From: Delta-02 sp964513565
Lineage (GTDB): Bacteria; Desulfobacterota; Syntrophorhabdia; Syntrophorhabdales; Syntrophorhabdaceae
Assembly: GCA_964513565.1 (NCBI GenBank)
Contig: CAZENE010000010.1
Span: forward strand, 1-64,000
DNA: 64,000 nt
Reading direction: 5' to 3'
The notes under the pieces are model-generated. The model did no database searches. It saw only the letters and a program-made list of their open reading frames with translations, and was not told where the DNA came from. Numbering within the stretch: position 1 is the stretch's first letter; the number at the start of each line of letters is the position of its first letter. The position numbers and the translations under genes were made by a program. Positions 51,236-60,597 of this stretch are shown piece after piece.

Positions 51236-52925
51236 AGCGTATGATCCTCCCGGCTGCCTCTGCTACAGGCACCTTTTCAAATTCTTTGCTTTCGCGTCTT
51301 TTTATCTCGACAATGCCTTCTTTCAGCCCGCGTTCCCCTATGGTTACCCGCAGCGGTATCCCGATCAGGTCGCAATCCTTGAATTTAACGCCCGGACGTT
51401 CGTCCCGGTCGTCCATTATCACGTCTATGCCATTATGCAAAAGCTCGTCGTATATTGCCCGGGCGACGTCCATACTCCCGGCGTGGCCCGTATTCACGGG
51501 AAGGATATCAACCTCGAACGGGGCAATGGGCAGGGGAAGTATCATGCCGTTCAGATCATTTCCCTGTTCGATGGCTGCCGCGACAGTCCTTCCGACGCCG
51601 ATTCCATAGCACCCCATGATCATGTATTGTTCCTTTCCTTCACTGTCAAGAAACGTCGCATTCATGGCCTGCGAGTATTTCAGGCCGAGCTTGAAGATGT
51701 GCCCGACCTCTATGCCGCGTGTCGCAACGAGTTTGCCGGTATCGCACCGGGGGCATTTGTCTCCGGCAACGGCAACCTTTATATCGTAAAAACCTTTCAC
51801 GGAGAGATCGCACAGATTGGCGTCTACAAAGTGGAAGTCGCGCTCATTTCCCCCGACCACGAAGTTTTCCATGAATTTGAGGTCCATGTCCGCATAAACG
51901 GGTATGTTAAGACCTATAGGGCCGGAGAAGCCCAGCGGGCCTCCCGTGACCTCCTCGATTGTCCGCTCGTCTGCAAGCTCAAGCTCATCGAGTTTCAGGA
52001 GGTTCTTCAATTTGGTGTCGTTTATTTCGCGGTCGCCGCGCACAAGGACCCCGATCGTTCCCCGATCGGTGTTGTAAATGATCGTCTTAAGGAGCCTGTC
52101 CGGTGTTATCCCGAGGAATTTTGAAATCTCTTCTATTTTGCGCTGGCCCGGTGTGGGAACGCGCCTGTGCAGTCCGATCTTCGGTCCCGACGCTTCTTTC
52201 CCCGTGCTGCCGACCTCGGCTCGTTCTAGGTTTGCCGCATATCCACATGCATCGCAGGATATTATCACATCCTCACCCGTATCCGCGAGCACCATGAATT
52301 CATGGGAGAAGCTCCCCCCGATCTGGCCGGTGTCTGCTTCCACGACGCGGAACTCGAACCCGCACCGCTTAAATATGCTGACATACGCTTCGTACATTTC
52401 CTTGTAGCTCATTTCAGCTGAAGGCTCGTCCGCATCAAAGGTGTAGGCGTCTTTCATCGAAAATTCGCGCGAACGCATTATCCCGAACCGGGGGCGTATC
52501 TCGTCACGGAATTTGTTCTGTATCTGATATAAATTGACGGGAAGGTCCTTATAAGATTTTACCTCCCGCCTCACGAGATCGGTAACAACCTCCTCGTGAG
52601 TGGGGCCGAGGCATAGTTCGCGGTTATTGCGGTCGACAAAACGAAGGAGTTCCTTGCCGTACTTTTCCCATCGGGTGCTCTCCACCCAAAGCTCCTTCGG
52701 CTGCACGGCGGGCATGAGGATCTCCTGTGCACCTTTTTTATTCATTTCTTCACGGATGATCTGCTCCACTTTCCTCAGCGATCGTAAGCCCAGAGGAAGC
52801 CAGGTGTATACGCCGGACGCGAGGCGCCTTATGAACCCGGCCCGAAGCATCAGCCGGTGGCTTGCAACGTCGGCCTCCTTCGGGTCTTCTTTCACTGTCG
52901 GGATGAACATTTTGGAAAACAGCAT
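51210..52925 (-). CDS. proS: Prolyl-tRNA synthetase
   Basis: 571 residues from ATG 52925 (AAGGAG six bases upstream); the frame is open to 53033 but the extra residues are not part of the family. Bacterial-type ProRS: class II motifs (RSGVYTWLPLGLRSL-like opening, CLGPTHEEV near 110, RFGIMRSREFSMKDAYTFD near 140), a central YbaK-like editing insertion (about 225-390) and the C-terminal anticodon domain. Charges tRNA-Pro. Confidence 0.97.
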   Translation of the reverse strand: MLFSKMFIPTVKEDPKEADVASHRLMLRAGFIRRLASGVYTWLPLGLRSLRKVEQIIREEMNKKGAQEILMPAVQPKELWVESTRWEKYGKELLRFVDRNNRELCLGPTHEEVVTDLVRREVKSYKDLPVNLYQIQNKFRDEIRPRFGIMRSREFSMKDAYTFDADEPSAEMSYKEMYEAYVSIFKRCGFEFRVVEADTGQIGGSFSHEFMVLADTGEDVIISCDACGYAANLERAEVGSTGKEASGPKIGLHRRVPTPGQRKIEEISKFLGITPDRLLKTIIYNTDRGTIGVLVRGDREINDTKLKNLLKLDELELADERTIEEVTGGPLGFSGPIGLNIPVYADMDLKFMENFVVGGNERDFHFVDANLCDLSVKGFYDIKVAVAGDKCPRCDTGKLVATRGIEVGHIFKLGLKYSQAMNATFLDSEGKEQYMIMGCYGIGVGRTVAAAIEQGNDLNGMILPLPIAPFEVDILPVNTGHAGSMDVARAIYDELLHNGIDVIMDDRDERPGVKFKDCDLIGIPLRVTIGERGLKEGIVEIKRRESKEFEKVPVAEAAGRIIRYVEDAKHR

Positions 52926-53114
52926 GATTGCTCCTTCAGATTGGTTTGAAATCCAACAACGCCTACAGCCAAGAGGCGCATAATTACGGAAGATTTGGTG
53001 TACAGGTCTCAAAAAGCTGTGAAAATCTACCATGATTTGACGTTTCGGGCAAGACTCGACTTGAACAAGCGAAAGGCGTAAGGCGAGAAAACCTTTCCGG
53101 TGAAAGTCGGCGAG

Positions 53115-54212
53115 CTACCGCTTCAGGACATGAACGGCTGTCGCCTTGAAGGAGGGGTATACTTTCTTGCCCCTTTCCAGCCCAAGTTTTTTAAAGGACC
53201 CCGGGGTAATGTAAGCACTTAAAATGAAGCCACAATCAATCGTTACACGGTAATAAAGGCCGAGCGAGGTCACGTCGACCGCTGTGCCCTTTAATACATT
53301 ACGTTCGCTCGTCGCATCGAGCCGGGGTTTGGCGGAAAGTGATATTCTCTCGGGACGTATACACAGAACGACGTTTTGCCCGGCTTTAGCATCGCATACG
53401 GCCATTACCGTTTGACTGCCCACTTTGACGGAGATCGTTCCCGCATTCGCATTGGTGACCACTCCCGCAAGTATTGTTTCGACGCCGACAAAGGATGCGA
53501 TGAATTCATTGGTAGGGCGGTTCACGATCTCATCGGGTGTGCCGATCTGGAGTATTTTCCCTTTATCCATGATGCAAATGCGGTCGGACAGCCTCAAGGC
53601 CTCGGACTGGTCATGCGTGGCAAATATCGTTGTCATGCCGGGCCGTCTCAGGATATGGCTTAAGTCGGCCACGATCGCTTCATGCGTAGGAGGATCGAGT
53701 GCGGAGAACGGTTCATCGAGGAATATTATTTCGGGTCTGACCGCAAAAGAACGCGCAAGGCTGACCCGGCGTGCTTCGCCGCCGGATAATGTGCGGACGG
53801 AACGTTCTTTGAGATGGCCCACGCCGAAGAGTTCAAGATTTTCGGGTACACTTTGTTCGATCTCGTTTGTACGGGCATGGCGAAAGCGAAGACCGGATGC
53901 AACATTTTCAAAGACGGTGGTATCAAAAAGAAGCGTTTCCTGGAATACCATCGTTACGTGTCTGCGGTATTCGGTTACCGAAATGTTGGAACCGACCTTC
54001 TTGCCGCGAAAAAATAATTCTCCGCGCGGTTTTTTCTGGAGCATGGCAAGCCTCTGGAGCAGGGTGGTCTTGCCTGCGCCGTTGGGGCCGATAATGGAGA
54101 GAACCTCATCTTCCCGCACTGAGAACTTTTCAACATCAAGTGTTACGACGCCCCGGTTCTCGGTAAAGATATTGTGTGCTTCGAGAATGATCTCTTGCTT
54201 GCCGCCCATCAC
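53115..54212 (-). CDS. tupC: Tungstate/molybdate ABC transporter ATPase
   Basis: 365 residues. Walker A GPNGAGKTT near 42, signature LSGGEARRVS near 148, Walker B IIFLDEPF near 170 and a His switch THDQSEALRL. Residues about 255-365 form TOBE/MOP-type oxyanion domains, as in ModC and TupC. Powers import by the TupB permease. The start ATG 54212 has a second ATG next to it. Ends the operon. Confidence 0.9.
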   Translation of the reverse strand: MMGGKQEIILEAHNIFTENRGVVTLDVEKFSVREDEVLSIIGPNGAGKTTLLQRLAMLQKKPRGELFFRGKKVGSNISVTEYRRHVTMVFQETLLFDTTVFENVASGLRFRHARTNEIEQSVPENLELFGVGHLKERSVRTLSGGEARRVSLARSFAVRPEIIFLDEPFSALDPPTHEAIVADLSHILRRPGMTTIFATHDQSEALRLSDRICIMDKGKILQIGTPDEIVNRPTNEFIASFVGVETILAGVVTNANAGTISVKVGSQTVMAVCDAKAGQNVVLCIRPERISLSAKPRLDATSERNVLKGTAVDVTSLGLYYRVTIDCGFILSAYITPGSFKKLGLERGKKVYPSFKATAVHVLKR

Positions 54213-54215
54213 CTT

Positions 54216-54914
54216 TTAAAAATGCCTTTCTCTCTGTTGGATATGGGTAAGAATATAATTGATGCAGTAAACGAGGACAAGAAGAATGATGCTGAGCGCG
54301 ATCGCTATTTCAAAGTTGCCTTTTCCGGTCTCCATTACCGTCGCTGTCGTGAGGACACGGGTATACCCCTTGATATTCCCGCCGACCATAATAGACGCCC
54401 CGATCTCCGAGATGACTCCGCCAAAACCGGCCATAACTGCGGCAAGGAGAGGCAGCCGCGCCTCACGGATAAGGACCCAGACGGTCTGAAGCCGTGTTGC
54501 GCCGAGCGCGAGGACCTGAAGGCGCATCTTTTTCGGGAGCTGCTGCATTGCGGCAAGGGTGATTCCCATTACGATCGGTGTTGCGATAACCGACTGCGCA
54601 ACGATAATTGCAGTGGGGGTGTATAAGAGGCCCAAAAACCCGAGCGGCCCGCTTCTCCAGAGAAAAATGGTGACGAAAAGCCCTACAACTACCGGGGGCA
54701 GTCCCATGCCGGTATTGATAAGGCTGACCACGAACTTTTTTCCTGGAAACTCTGTGAGCGCTACGAGCGTCCCGACCGAAATGCCGATGAAGAGGCTTAT
54801 AAGAGTGGCTGAACCGGATACCTTAAGGGAAAGCAGGGTTATCCTCATAACCTCGGGGTCGAGAGCGATGAGGAGTATGATCGCCTGCTTGATCCCTTCG
54901 TATATCAGGTCCAT
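54216..54914 (-). CDS. tupB: Tungstate ABC transporter permease
   Basis: 232 residues, about five transmembrane segments. The binding-protein-dependent transport signature is in GFGGVISEIGASIMVGG near residues 155-170. The short form with EAA-type loop fits TupB. It starts one base after tupA and stops four bases before tupC, so the three genes form one transcript. Confidence 0.9.
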   Translation of the reverse strand: MDLIYEGIKQAIILLIALDPEVMRITLLSLKVSGSATLISLFIGISVGTLVALTEFPGKKFVVSLINTGMGLPPVVVGLFVTIFLWRSGPLGFLGLLYTPTAIIVAQSVIATPIVMGITLAAMQQLPKKMRLQVLALGATRLQTVWVLIREARLPLLAAVMAGFGGVISEIGASIMVGGNIKGYTRVLTTATVMETGKGNFEIAIALSIILLVLVYCINYILTHIQQRERHF

Positions 54915-55772
54915 CTATTTTCCAAGGTCTTCCACTTTTTTTCCGGCATCCGGGAAGAACAGAGGAGAACCGAATTTATCGACGCCGAATGTCTTGATAA
55001 TGTTTTGTGTTTCGAGCGAGACCATGAAGTCGGCAAACGCCTTCGCGCCCTTGGCATTTACCTTCCGGAATTTTGCCGGGTTTACTTCGATCACGTGATA
55101 AATGTTCAGGAGGATCGCATCGCCTTCCGAAAGTATCGGGAGGTCAACCCTTTTTTTCAGGGCAAGATATGTCCCGCGGTCGGTAAGGGTATAGCCGCGT
55201 TTTTCGCTGGCGACATTTAATGTTTGACCCATGCCGAGGCCTGTCTGCTGATACCATTTCTGCTCTTCATATTTCATATTTGCAGCTTTCCAGATGCCTA
55301 TTTCCTTGGCGTGTGTACCCGAGTTGTCCCCGCGCGAGACAAAAAGCGCCTGTGCGCCTGCGATCTTCTTGAAAGCGTCGACTGCTTTTTTCGAGCCCTT
55401 GACCTTTGCCGGATCATTTGTCGGGCCAATTATGACGAAATCATTATGCATGACGAGCCTTCTACCCGCCCCATATCCCCCGTCCATGAATTTCTTCTCG
55501 GCAGCGGGTGAGTGGACGAGCAGCACATCCGCCTCTCCCTTCTGTCCCATTGCCATCGCCTGTCCCGAACCGACTGCGATAGTCTTGACAAAATACCCCG
55601 TCTTCTTTTCAAAGATCGGGACGAGCTCGTCGAGCAGGCCCGAATCCTGGGTACTTGTCGTTGTCGCAAGGATGATATTTTTTTCGGCGGGTGCCGCAAT
55701 GCCGGTCGGAGCCCAGATCATCATCAAACCCAGAAACAGGACTGTAAACAAACTTATTCCGGATCGTTTCAT
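54915..55772 (-). CDS. tupA: Tungstate-binding protein TupA
   Basis: 285 residues with a signal peptide (FTVLFLGLMMIWAPTGIA, then APA). The oxyanion-binding opening ATTTSTQDSGLLDELVPIFE near 35 and KTIAVGSGQAMAMGQKGEAD near 65 are the TupA signature. Periplasmic. It supplies tungstate for W-enzymes such as formate dehydrogenases or aldehyde oxidoreductases. Its ATG is preceded by GAGGAGGAAATT. Confidence 0.92.
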   Translation of the reverse strand: MKRSGISLFTVLFLGLMMIWAPTGIAAPAEKNIILATTTSTQDSGLLDELVPIFEKKTGYFVKTIAVGSGQAMAMGQKGEADVLLVHSPAAEKKFMDGGYGAGRRLVMHNDFVIIGPTNDPAKVKGSKKAVDAFKKIAGAQALFVSRGDNSGTHAKEIGIWKAANMKYEEQKWYQQTGLGMGQTLNVASEKRGYTLTDRGTYLALKKRVDLPILSEGDAILLNIYHVIEVNPAKFRKVNAKGAKAFADFMVSLETQNIIKTFGVDKFGSPLFFPDAGKKVEDLGK

Positions 55773-55798
55773 AATTTCCTCCTCTCTATCATGCTATA

Positions 55799-56668
55799 TT
55801 ACGGCTGCTTTTGTACAGCATTGCGTGCGCGCCATTCCTTCGAATTCGGAAAAAAGAGCGGGCTCCCGAACTTGTCCGTGCCAAATTCACGGATGATGAG
55901 CTGGCCGTTTTTTTGATCGGTAAGCCATTTCGCGTAGTTCATTGCCCCTTGGTAATTTGCCCGGGGGAACTTTTTCGGGTTTATCGGGATAAGGGTGATA
56001 TAGTTGAGAAGCGCCTCGTCTTTTTCAACGAGGATAACGAGTTTTATGTCCTTTTTAAGCCCCAGGTATGTTGCGCGGTCGATGAGCGTGTAGATTCCCC
56101 GCCTGTCGGCCTCCCGAAGCGTGGACAGGTTCCCTTCGGTGCCTTTCTCATATGTGATATACCAAGCGCCTTCGGGCTTAACCCCGGCCTTTTGCCAGAT
56201 AACGAGCTCGGAAACATGGGTCCCAGATTTATCACCGCGTGTCAGGAACGGGCTTTTCCTATCGGCAAGTTTCTTCAGCGCATCACCGGCATTTTTCATT
56301 CCCCTGATCCCCGCAGGGTCGGATTGAGGCCCGACAATAACGAAATCGTTGTACATGAGGTCGATCCTTTCCGTTCCATAACCGTCCGCGACAAACTTTT
56401 CTTCGAGTGATTTCGCGTGGACCATAACAATGTCGACATTGCCCTTTGTCGCGATCTTGAGCGTCGCTCCGGTCCCGGCGCCGACATGACGGACCCTGGT
56501 CCCTGTGTCCTTTTCGAACTGATCCTCAAGGACCGCAACGATCCCGGAGTCGATGGGACCTATCGTGCTTGCCATGAAAACAAAGTCATCCGCGGCACTG
56601 CATATAAGTCCCGGAAGAAACAGAAGAACCATGAGGAAGAACGAGAGTTTGAAATTGGTTTTTTTCAC
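55799..56668 (-). CDS. Second TupA-like substrate-binding protein
   Basis: 289 residues from GTG 56668, which has AAAGGAGG five bases upstream; the frame is open to 56740 but only the GTG gives a normal signal peptide (LSFFLMVLLFLPGLICSA). It aligns well with its neighbour TupA (STIGPIDSGIVAVLEDQFEK, VRHVGAGTGATLKIATKGNV, DFVIVGPQSDPAGIRGMKNA, GDKSGTHVSELVIWQKAG). Probably a duplication of tupA; it may have a different affinity or bind another oxyanion. 26 bases before tupA, first gene of the operon. Confidence 0.9.
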   Translation of the reverse strand: MKKTNFKLSFFLMVLLFLPGLICSAADDFVFMASTIGPIDSGIVAVLEDQFEKDTGTRVRHVGAGTGATLKIATKGNVDIVMVHAKSLEEKFVADGYGTERIDLMYNDFVIVGPQSDPAGIRGMKNAGDALKKLADRKSPFLTRGDKSGTHVSELVIWQKAGVKPEGAWYITYEKGTEGNLSTLREADRRGIYTLIDRATYLGLKKDIKLVILVEKDEALLNYITLIPINPKKFPRANYQGAMNYAKWLTDQKNGQLIIREFGTDKFGSPLFFPNSKEWRARNAVQKQP

Positions 56669-56824
56669 GATATCCTCCTTTAGAAAATCGGAATGAATAT
56701 GGCACAATATACCATGGTAGTCGTGGGTATTCCATAACAATGAGTAAAAAGCCTTAAAACACTACAACCTACTGGCATAAAGTAGAATACTTATTCTCAA
56801 GCTTCTTGTTTTTCACATCCGGAA

Positions 56825-58855
56825 TCAACGGGGTCTCTGTTCTTCCCTCTCGGTCTTTGCATCCAGTACCCGGCGGATGGCCAGGTCGAGTTCGCGCTTT
56901 GACTGCGGTTTCAGAAGGAACTCGGTGACCCCCGCATTTTTGGCCTTGTGTGGGGAGATGTTGTCGTTGTACCCCGTGCAGAGGATGATAGGGATATCGC
57001 TGCGAATCTGCAGGAGCCTCTTGGTCAAGTCGATTCCGGTCATGTCAGGCATCGTATAGTCCGTAATGACAAGATGGAATCTCCCGGGCTCCCCCTTGAA
57101 GATCTCGAGCGCCTCGAGGCTGCTCGTGGTGACCACGACATCATAGCCCAGCTGGGCCAGCCGCTCGTTGTACAGCTCGACCAGGAGGTTTTCGTCGTCG
57201 ATGAAAAGTATGCATTCGTTTCCCCCGCGCGCGGGAAGTTCTTCATCGACCGCGGTCTCCTTTCTTTCTATCCTCGGCAGGTAAATGGAGAAGAGCGAGC
57301 CCTTGCCGGGTTCGCTTTCGACCCGTATGGACCCGCCGTGGCTCTTCACGATGCCGTGGACCACGGACAGTCCCAGGCCGGTCCCCTCCCCATGGGCCTT
57401 GGTGGTAAAAAAAGGATCGAATATCTGTTCGATGACTTCGGGTTTCATACCGCAGCCGGTGTCGTGTACCTTAAGTGTTACATAGTCTCCGGGTTTGATG
57501 CCGGAAAAGGGTGTATTGTTGTCGTTCGTGAAATGATCTCTCGTCACGCTGATCTCCAGCACACCGCCTTTCTTTCCCATAGCCTGGACGCCGTTGGTGC
57601 ATAAGTTCATGAGGACTTGGTGCATCTGCGCAGGGTCAGCCAACACTGTGTCGCCACCCGTCAGGACGTTCGATCGTATCTGGGTTGTAGAAGGAAGCAA
57701 GGGCCGGAGCAGCCTAAGGCCTTCCTCCACGATGTCGCTTAACATTACGGGTTTTTGATCATGTTCCGCCTGGCGGCTGAAGGTCAGGATCTGTTTTATG
57801 AGGTCGCGCCCCCTATGCGCTCCTTTGAGAACGAGTTCCAACCGGTGATATTCGAGGCTGGTCCGATCATTATCATCCATGACCATTTCGGTATAACCTA
57901 TGATGCCGGCAAGTATGTTGTTGAAATCGTGAGCGATGCCCCCTGCGAGTGTGCCGATAGCCTTCATTTTCTGAGACTGACGGAGCTGGTTCTCGAGCTG
58001 TCTGAGTTCGGTGATGTCTTTGCACGTGATCAGTGAACCGCCGGAGCTGAGAATCGAATAAATGAACTCTACGATCTTGCGCGTGCCATCCTTACAATTG
58101 ACCGTAAAAATGTTCTTCTGCTTTTCACCTGGTTTGGCATCCTCCCGCTCTTCTTTCCATTTCGAGATCACGCCGTGCCTGTACTCGCTATCCGGATAGG
58201 CCTTTCTGCACCAGGTCCTGCCGTCAGGAATGTTAGAAAGATCGTAACCAAAGAGTTCCGTAAATTTCTTGTTGATATAGGTAAAATGATTTTGCTCATC
58301 TATAAGGACCATCCCGAAGGGGGCATTGTCGGAGAGGGTCTTTAGCCTCTGCCTTTCCCTGGCGATCTCTTCTTCGGCCCGTTTGCGCTCGGTGACGTCT
58401 CGCAGATAGGCAAGTATGGCTCTTGCTCCCCTATACGAGATCGTGTTTACGGAGGCTTCAATATCTATCGGGACCCCGTCTTTTGTGATCCCTTTAAAAT
58501 CATAACGCATTGGCGCACGTCGACCCTTCCGTCGCGCGGCCGCATAATTAAGGGACTCGCTCGTAGTCATCAGGGTGAACTGTACAATATCGATGATTAT
58601 CAACGATTTCATCCAAAGCTTCATAGTGGAACATTTTGAGAAATGCCTGGTTTACGTAAACGTGAACATCGTTCTGTACGATGGCGACCGCGTCATTTGA
58701 GGCCTCCAGGGCGACGTGGTATTGCTCCTCGGATTCCTCACAGGCGGCCTCTGCTTCCCTGAGGTCTGATTTGCTCGTTCCAATTCCTGAACCTTCTCTT
58801 TTAGAGCGGACAGCTCTTCGAGAGGTTCCGAATTCGTACCTGAATTATTCTTCAT
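56825..58855 (-). pseudogene. PAS hybrid histidine kinase, two frameshifts
   Basis: The intact part (56825 to about 58550) has a PAS/PAC end (YDFKGITKDGVPIDIEASVN), a second PAS, HisKA (LAGGIAHDFNNILAGIIGY), HATPase (HDTGCGMKPEVIEQIFDPFF and GEGTGLGLSVVHG) and a C-terminal receiver with VITDYTMPDMTGIDL. The front, MKNNSGTNSEPLEELSALKE from 58855, changes frame near 58770 into EEQYHVALEASNDAVAIVQN and VHPDDYERV, then near 58545 back to the long frame. The three pieces join to one normal PAS domain, so the gene was whole. Real decay or assembly error. Confidence 0.8.
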
Positions 58856-58932
58856 TTGGCTGATATGTCATTATAATATGTATTGCTGAGAAAAAGTAAG
58901 CGTCTAAATCAATATTTCTTGCAGGTTAGCAA

Positions 58933-59385
58933 TCAGGCTTTCGGTGGGTAGAATTCCTTCGGGATGTGGATAAGCATCTTGAGGTGAGTGCCTTTGCCGA
59001 CTTCGGAGATGATGCGGAAGGTATCGGAGAATCTTTTCATGTTGGACAGGCCGAGACCGGCGCCGAAGCCCATGCTGCGGATCTGGTCCGTTGCTGTTGA
59101 ATAACCTTCCATCATTGCCTGTTCGATATCGTGTATCCCTTCTCCCTCGTCTTTTGCCTCTATTGTCAGAAAATGGGGGAGAATGCGGACCGTTATCGTG
59201 CCGCGGTGTGCATATGAGCAGATGTTCATTTCGGCTTCAAGGGTTACGATGGCTGCGCGCCTGATGACGTCTCGGGGGAGATTGCGGGTTGCAAGAAGTG
59301 CTTTTACCTGGCTCGATACGCGGCCGGCGTCTTCAAATCCTCCTTCTACGGGATAGGATCTTTCTATTATATCAAGCGAGGTCAC
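58933..59385 (-). CDS. RsbW/RsbT-like ATP-binding regulator
   Basis: 150 residues, a GHKL ATPase domain: N-box AAIVTLEAEMNICSYAH near residue 45-60, G1 box EAKDEGEGIHDIEQ near 77-90, and G2 box SMGFGAGLGLSNMKRF near 105-120. Lacks other domains, so an anti-sigma/switch kinase type. Starts at GTG and overlaps the DRTGG gene by 14 bases. In other anaerobes such pairs lie near hydrogenase genes; none are seen here. Confidence 0.88.
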   Translation of the reverse strand: MTSLDIIERSYPVEGGFEDAGRVSSQVKALLATRNLPRDVIRRAAIVTLEAEMNICSYAHRGTITVRILPHFLTIEAKDEGEGIHDIEQAMMEGYSTATDQIRSMGFGAGLGLSNMKRFSDTFRIISEVGKGTHLKMLIHIPKEFYPPKA

Positions 59386-59746
59386 GTGTCTCGCCGACCT
59401 TTTCTATGCAGCCACGGATTCCTTTAGCATAGAGCCGACCGACGGCTTCAAAGAGTATAAATTTTGTGGTCAAAAGCGGTATTCTTAATTCCTCGGCGAG
59501 CTGAATTGTTTCCGACAAGGGCCTTTTCCCGCGGACCAATATGATTGCCGCTATATCAAGCACATCGGAGGTACGGATAACCTGCGGATTCGTAAGGCCG
59601 GTAAGGAGCAGGCTTCCCGGTTTTGCAAAAGCAAGGACATCGCTCATCAGGTCCGCTCCGAATGCTGTCCTTACCTCCATGTTCATCAGGTCATTCCCGA
59701 CAATGATCTCTGCCTCAAGTATATCTTTCACGTCCTGTAGCTTCAC
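59372..59746 (-). CDS. DRTGG-domain protein
   Basis: 124 residues from GTG 59746 (AAGGAGAGCC upstream). It matches DRTGG-domain single-domain proteins (VRTAFGADLMSDVLAFAKPGSLLLTGLTNPQVIRTSDVLDIAAIIL), found as regulatory domains in HPr-kinase-like and phosphotransacetylase proteins. Ligand unknown. Co-transcribed with the RsbW-like gene, so the two likely work together in a switch. Confidence 0.85.
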   Translation of the reverse strand: MKLQDVKDILEAEIIVGNDLMNMEVRTAFGADLMSDVLAFAKPGSLLLTGLTNPQVIRTSDVLDIAAIILVRGKRPLSETIQLAEELRIPLLTTKFILFEAVGRLYAKGIRGCIEKVGETRDLA

Positions 59747-59765
59747 TCGGCTCTCCTTTCCGATT

Positions 59766-59794
59766 AGAATATGTTAAAATAAACATATGTTCAA
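59766..59794 (-). promoter_or_regulatory. Promoter with palindromic operator, DRTGG operon
   Basis: Minus strand TTGAAC (59794-59789) and TATTCT (59771-59766) with a 17-base spacer. Within the spacer and touching both hexamers is the perfect inverted repeat ATATGTT-N6-AACATAT (59769-59788), in a position where a bound repressor would block RNA polymerase. A Rex-like redox regulator is possible, but spacing differs from the Rex consensus. Confidence 0.55.
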
Positions 59795-59933
59795 CCTGAA
59801 TTTTACCTTCCAAGTTCCTTAGGTGTGGTTATTCCGCCGATGCCAACAAAATTAGGCAGAATATCCATCTTCAGTCCAATGGCGGCAGGTGCGCAACGAC
59901 ATTCCTGGTGATAAAGAACTTAACAAATAAGTT

Positions 59934-60416
59934 TTATTCCGATGCCTGGCAGTGTATTCCCATTTCTTTGCATATCCGCATTACGGCTTTTACTACCATG
60001 GACGAATCGGCTTTTCCTGCCAGCGCGGAGACTACGAGGAGCTGACTGAGATTTTCGGAGAGTGAGGTTATCTGCATTCCGGCGGCAGTATTGCCCTGGG
60101 TGAATTCGATCGAATAGGTACTATCGTCCCTCTTCCGTATCCGGATATCCGTCTTTGCACTCATTATGACGATCGCCGTTGAATACACCTTGCCGGCGGG
60201 AGCTTCAAGGAGAACAGTAGCGGCGTCATATCCCTGTTGGGGCACGTCCTGTGTGCCGGCCTCCAGCGATCTTTGATAAGTATCCGCTCCGCCTGTCATT
60301 TGCTTGACTTTACCTAGGGCCTTTCTGCCGACGAACACCCACTGGGCATTCGCGATGCCGGACAAAAGTACAGAAACTGCCATGACCATCACGATCGACC
60401 TTAAGATCTTATTCAT
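59934..60416 (-). CDS. Secreted protein of unknown function
   Basis: 160 residues with a signal peptide (MNKILRSIVMVMAVSVLLSG then IANA). The mature part is a small domain with TYSIEFTQGNTAAGMQITSL and a C-terminal helix containing two Cys (RICKEMGIHC), probably a disulfide pair. No family recognised. Stands alone, divergent from the pseudouridine synthase. Confidence 0.7.
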   Translation of the reverse strand: MNKILRSIVMVMAVSVLLSGIANAQWVFVGRKALGKVKQMTGGADTYQRSLEAGTQDVPQQGYDAATVLLEAPAGKVYSTAIVIMSAKTDIRIRKRDDSTYSIEFTQGNTAAGMQITSLSENLSQLLVVSALAGKADSSMVVKAVMRICKEMGIHCQASE

Positions 60417-60597
60417 ACCGAAGATCCGCCTTTTATTGCCGTATCGGCTTTAAAGCTGCTCTGCAGGCCTTTCGCCCTCATGATCTGCGCAGCGAAGCCT
60501 GAAAGATTATTACGTGATTATCCATTCTAAATGGAACTTATACAAGACTTTTTTTGTACATATCTAAGCACGCTGCGCCCGTTTATGATAAAATTCC

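Noticed and set aside
59769..59788. Exact Rex operator
   Set aside because: The TGTTAA half-sites are present in part, but spacing and outer bases do not fit the Rex consensus; left as an unnamed operator.
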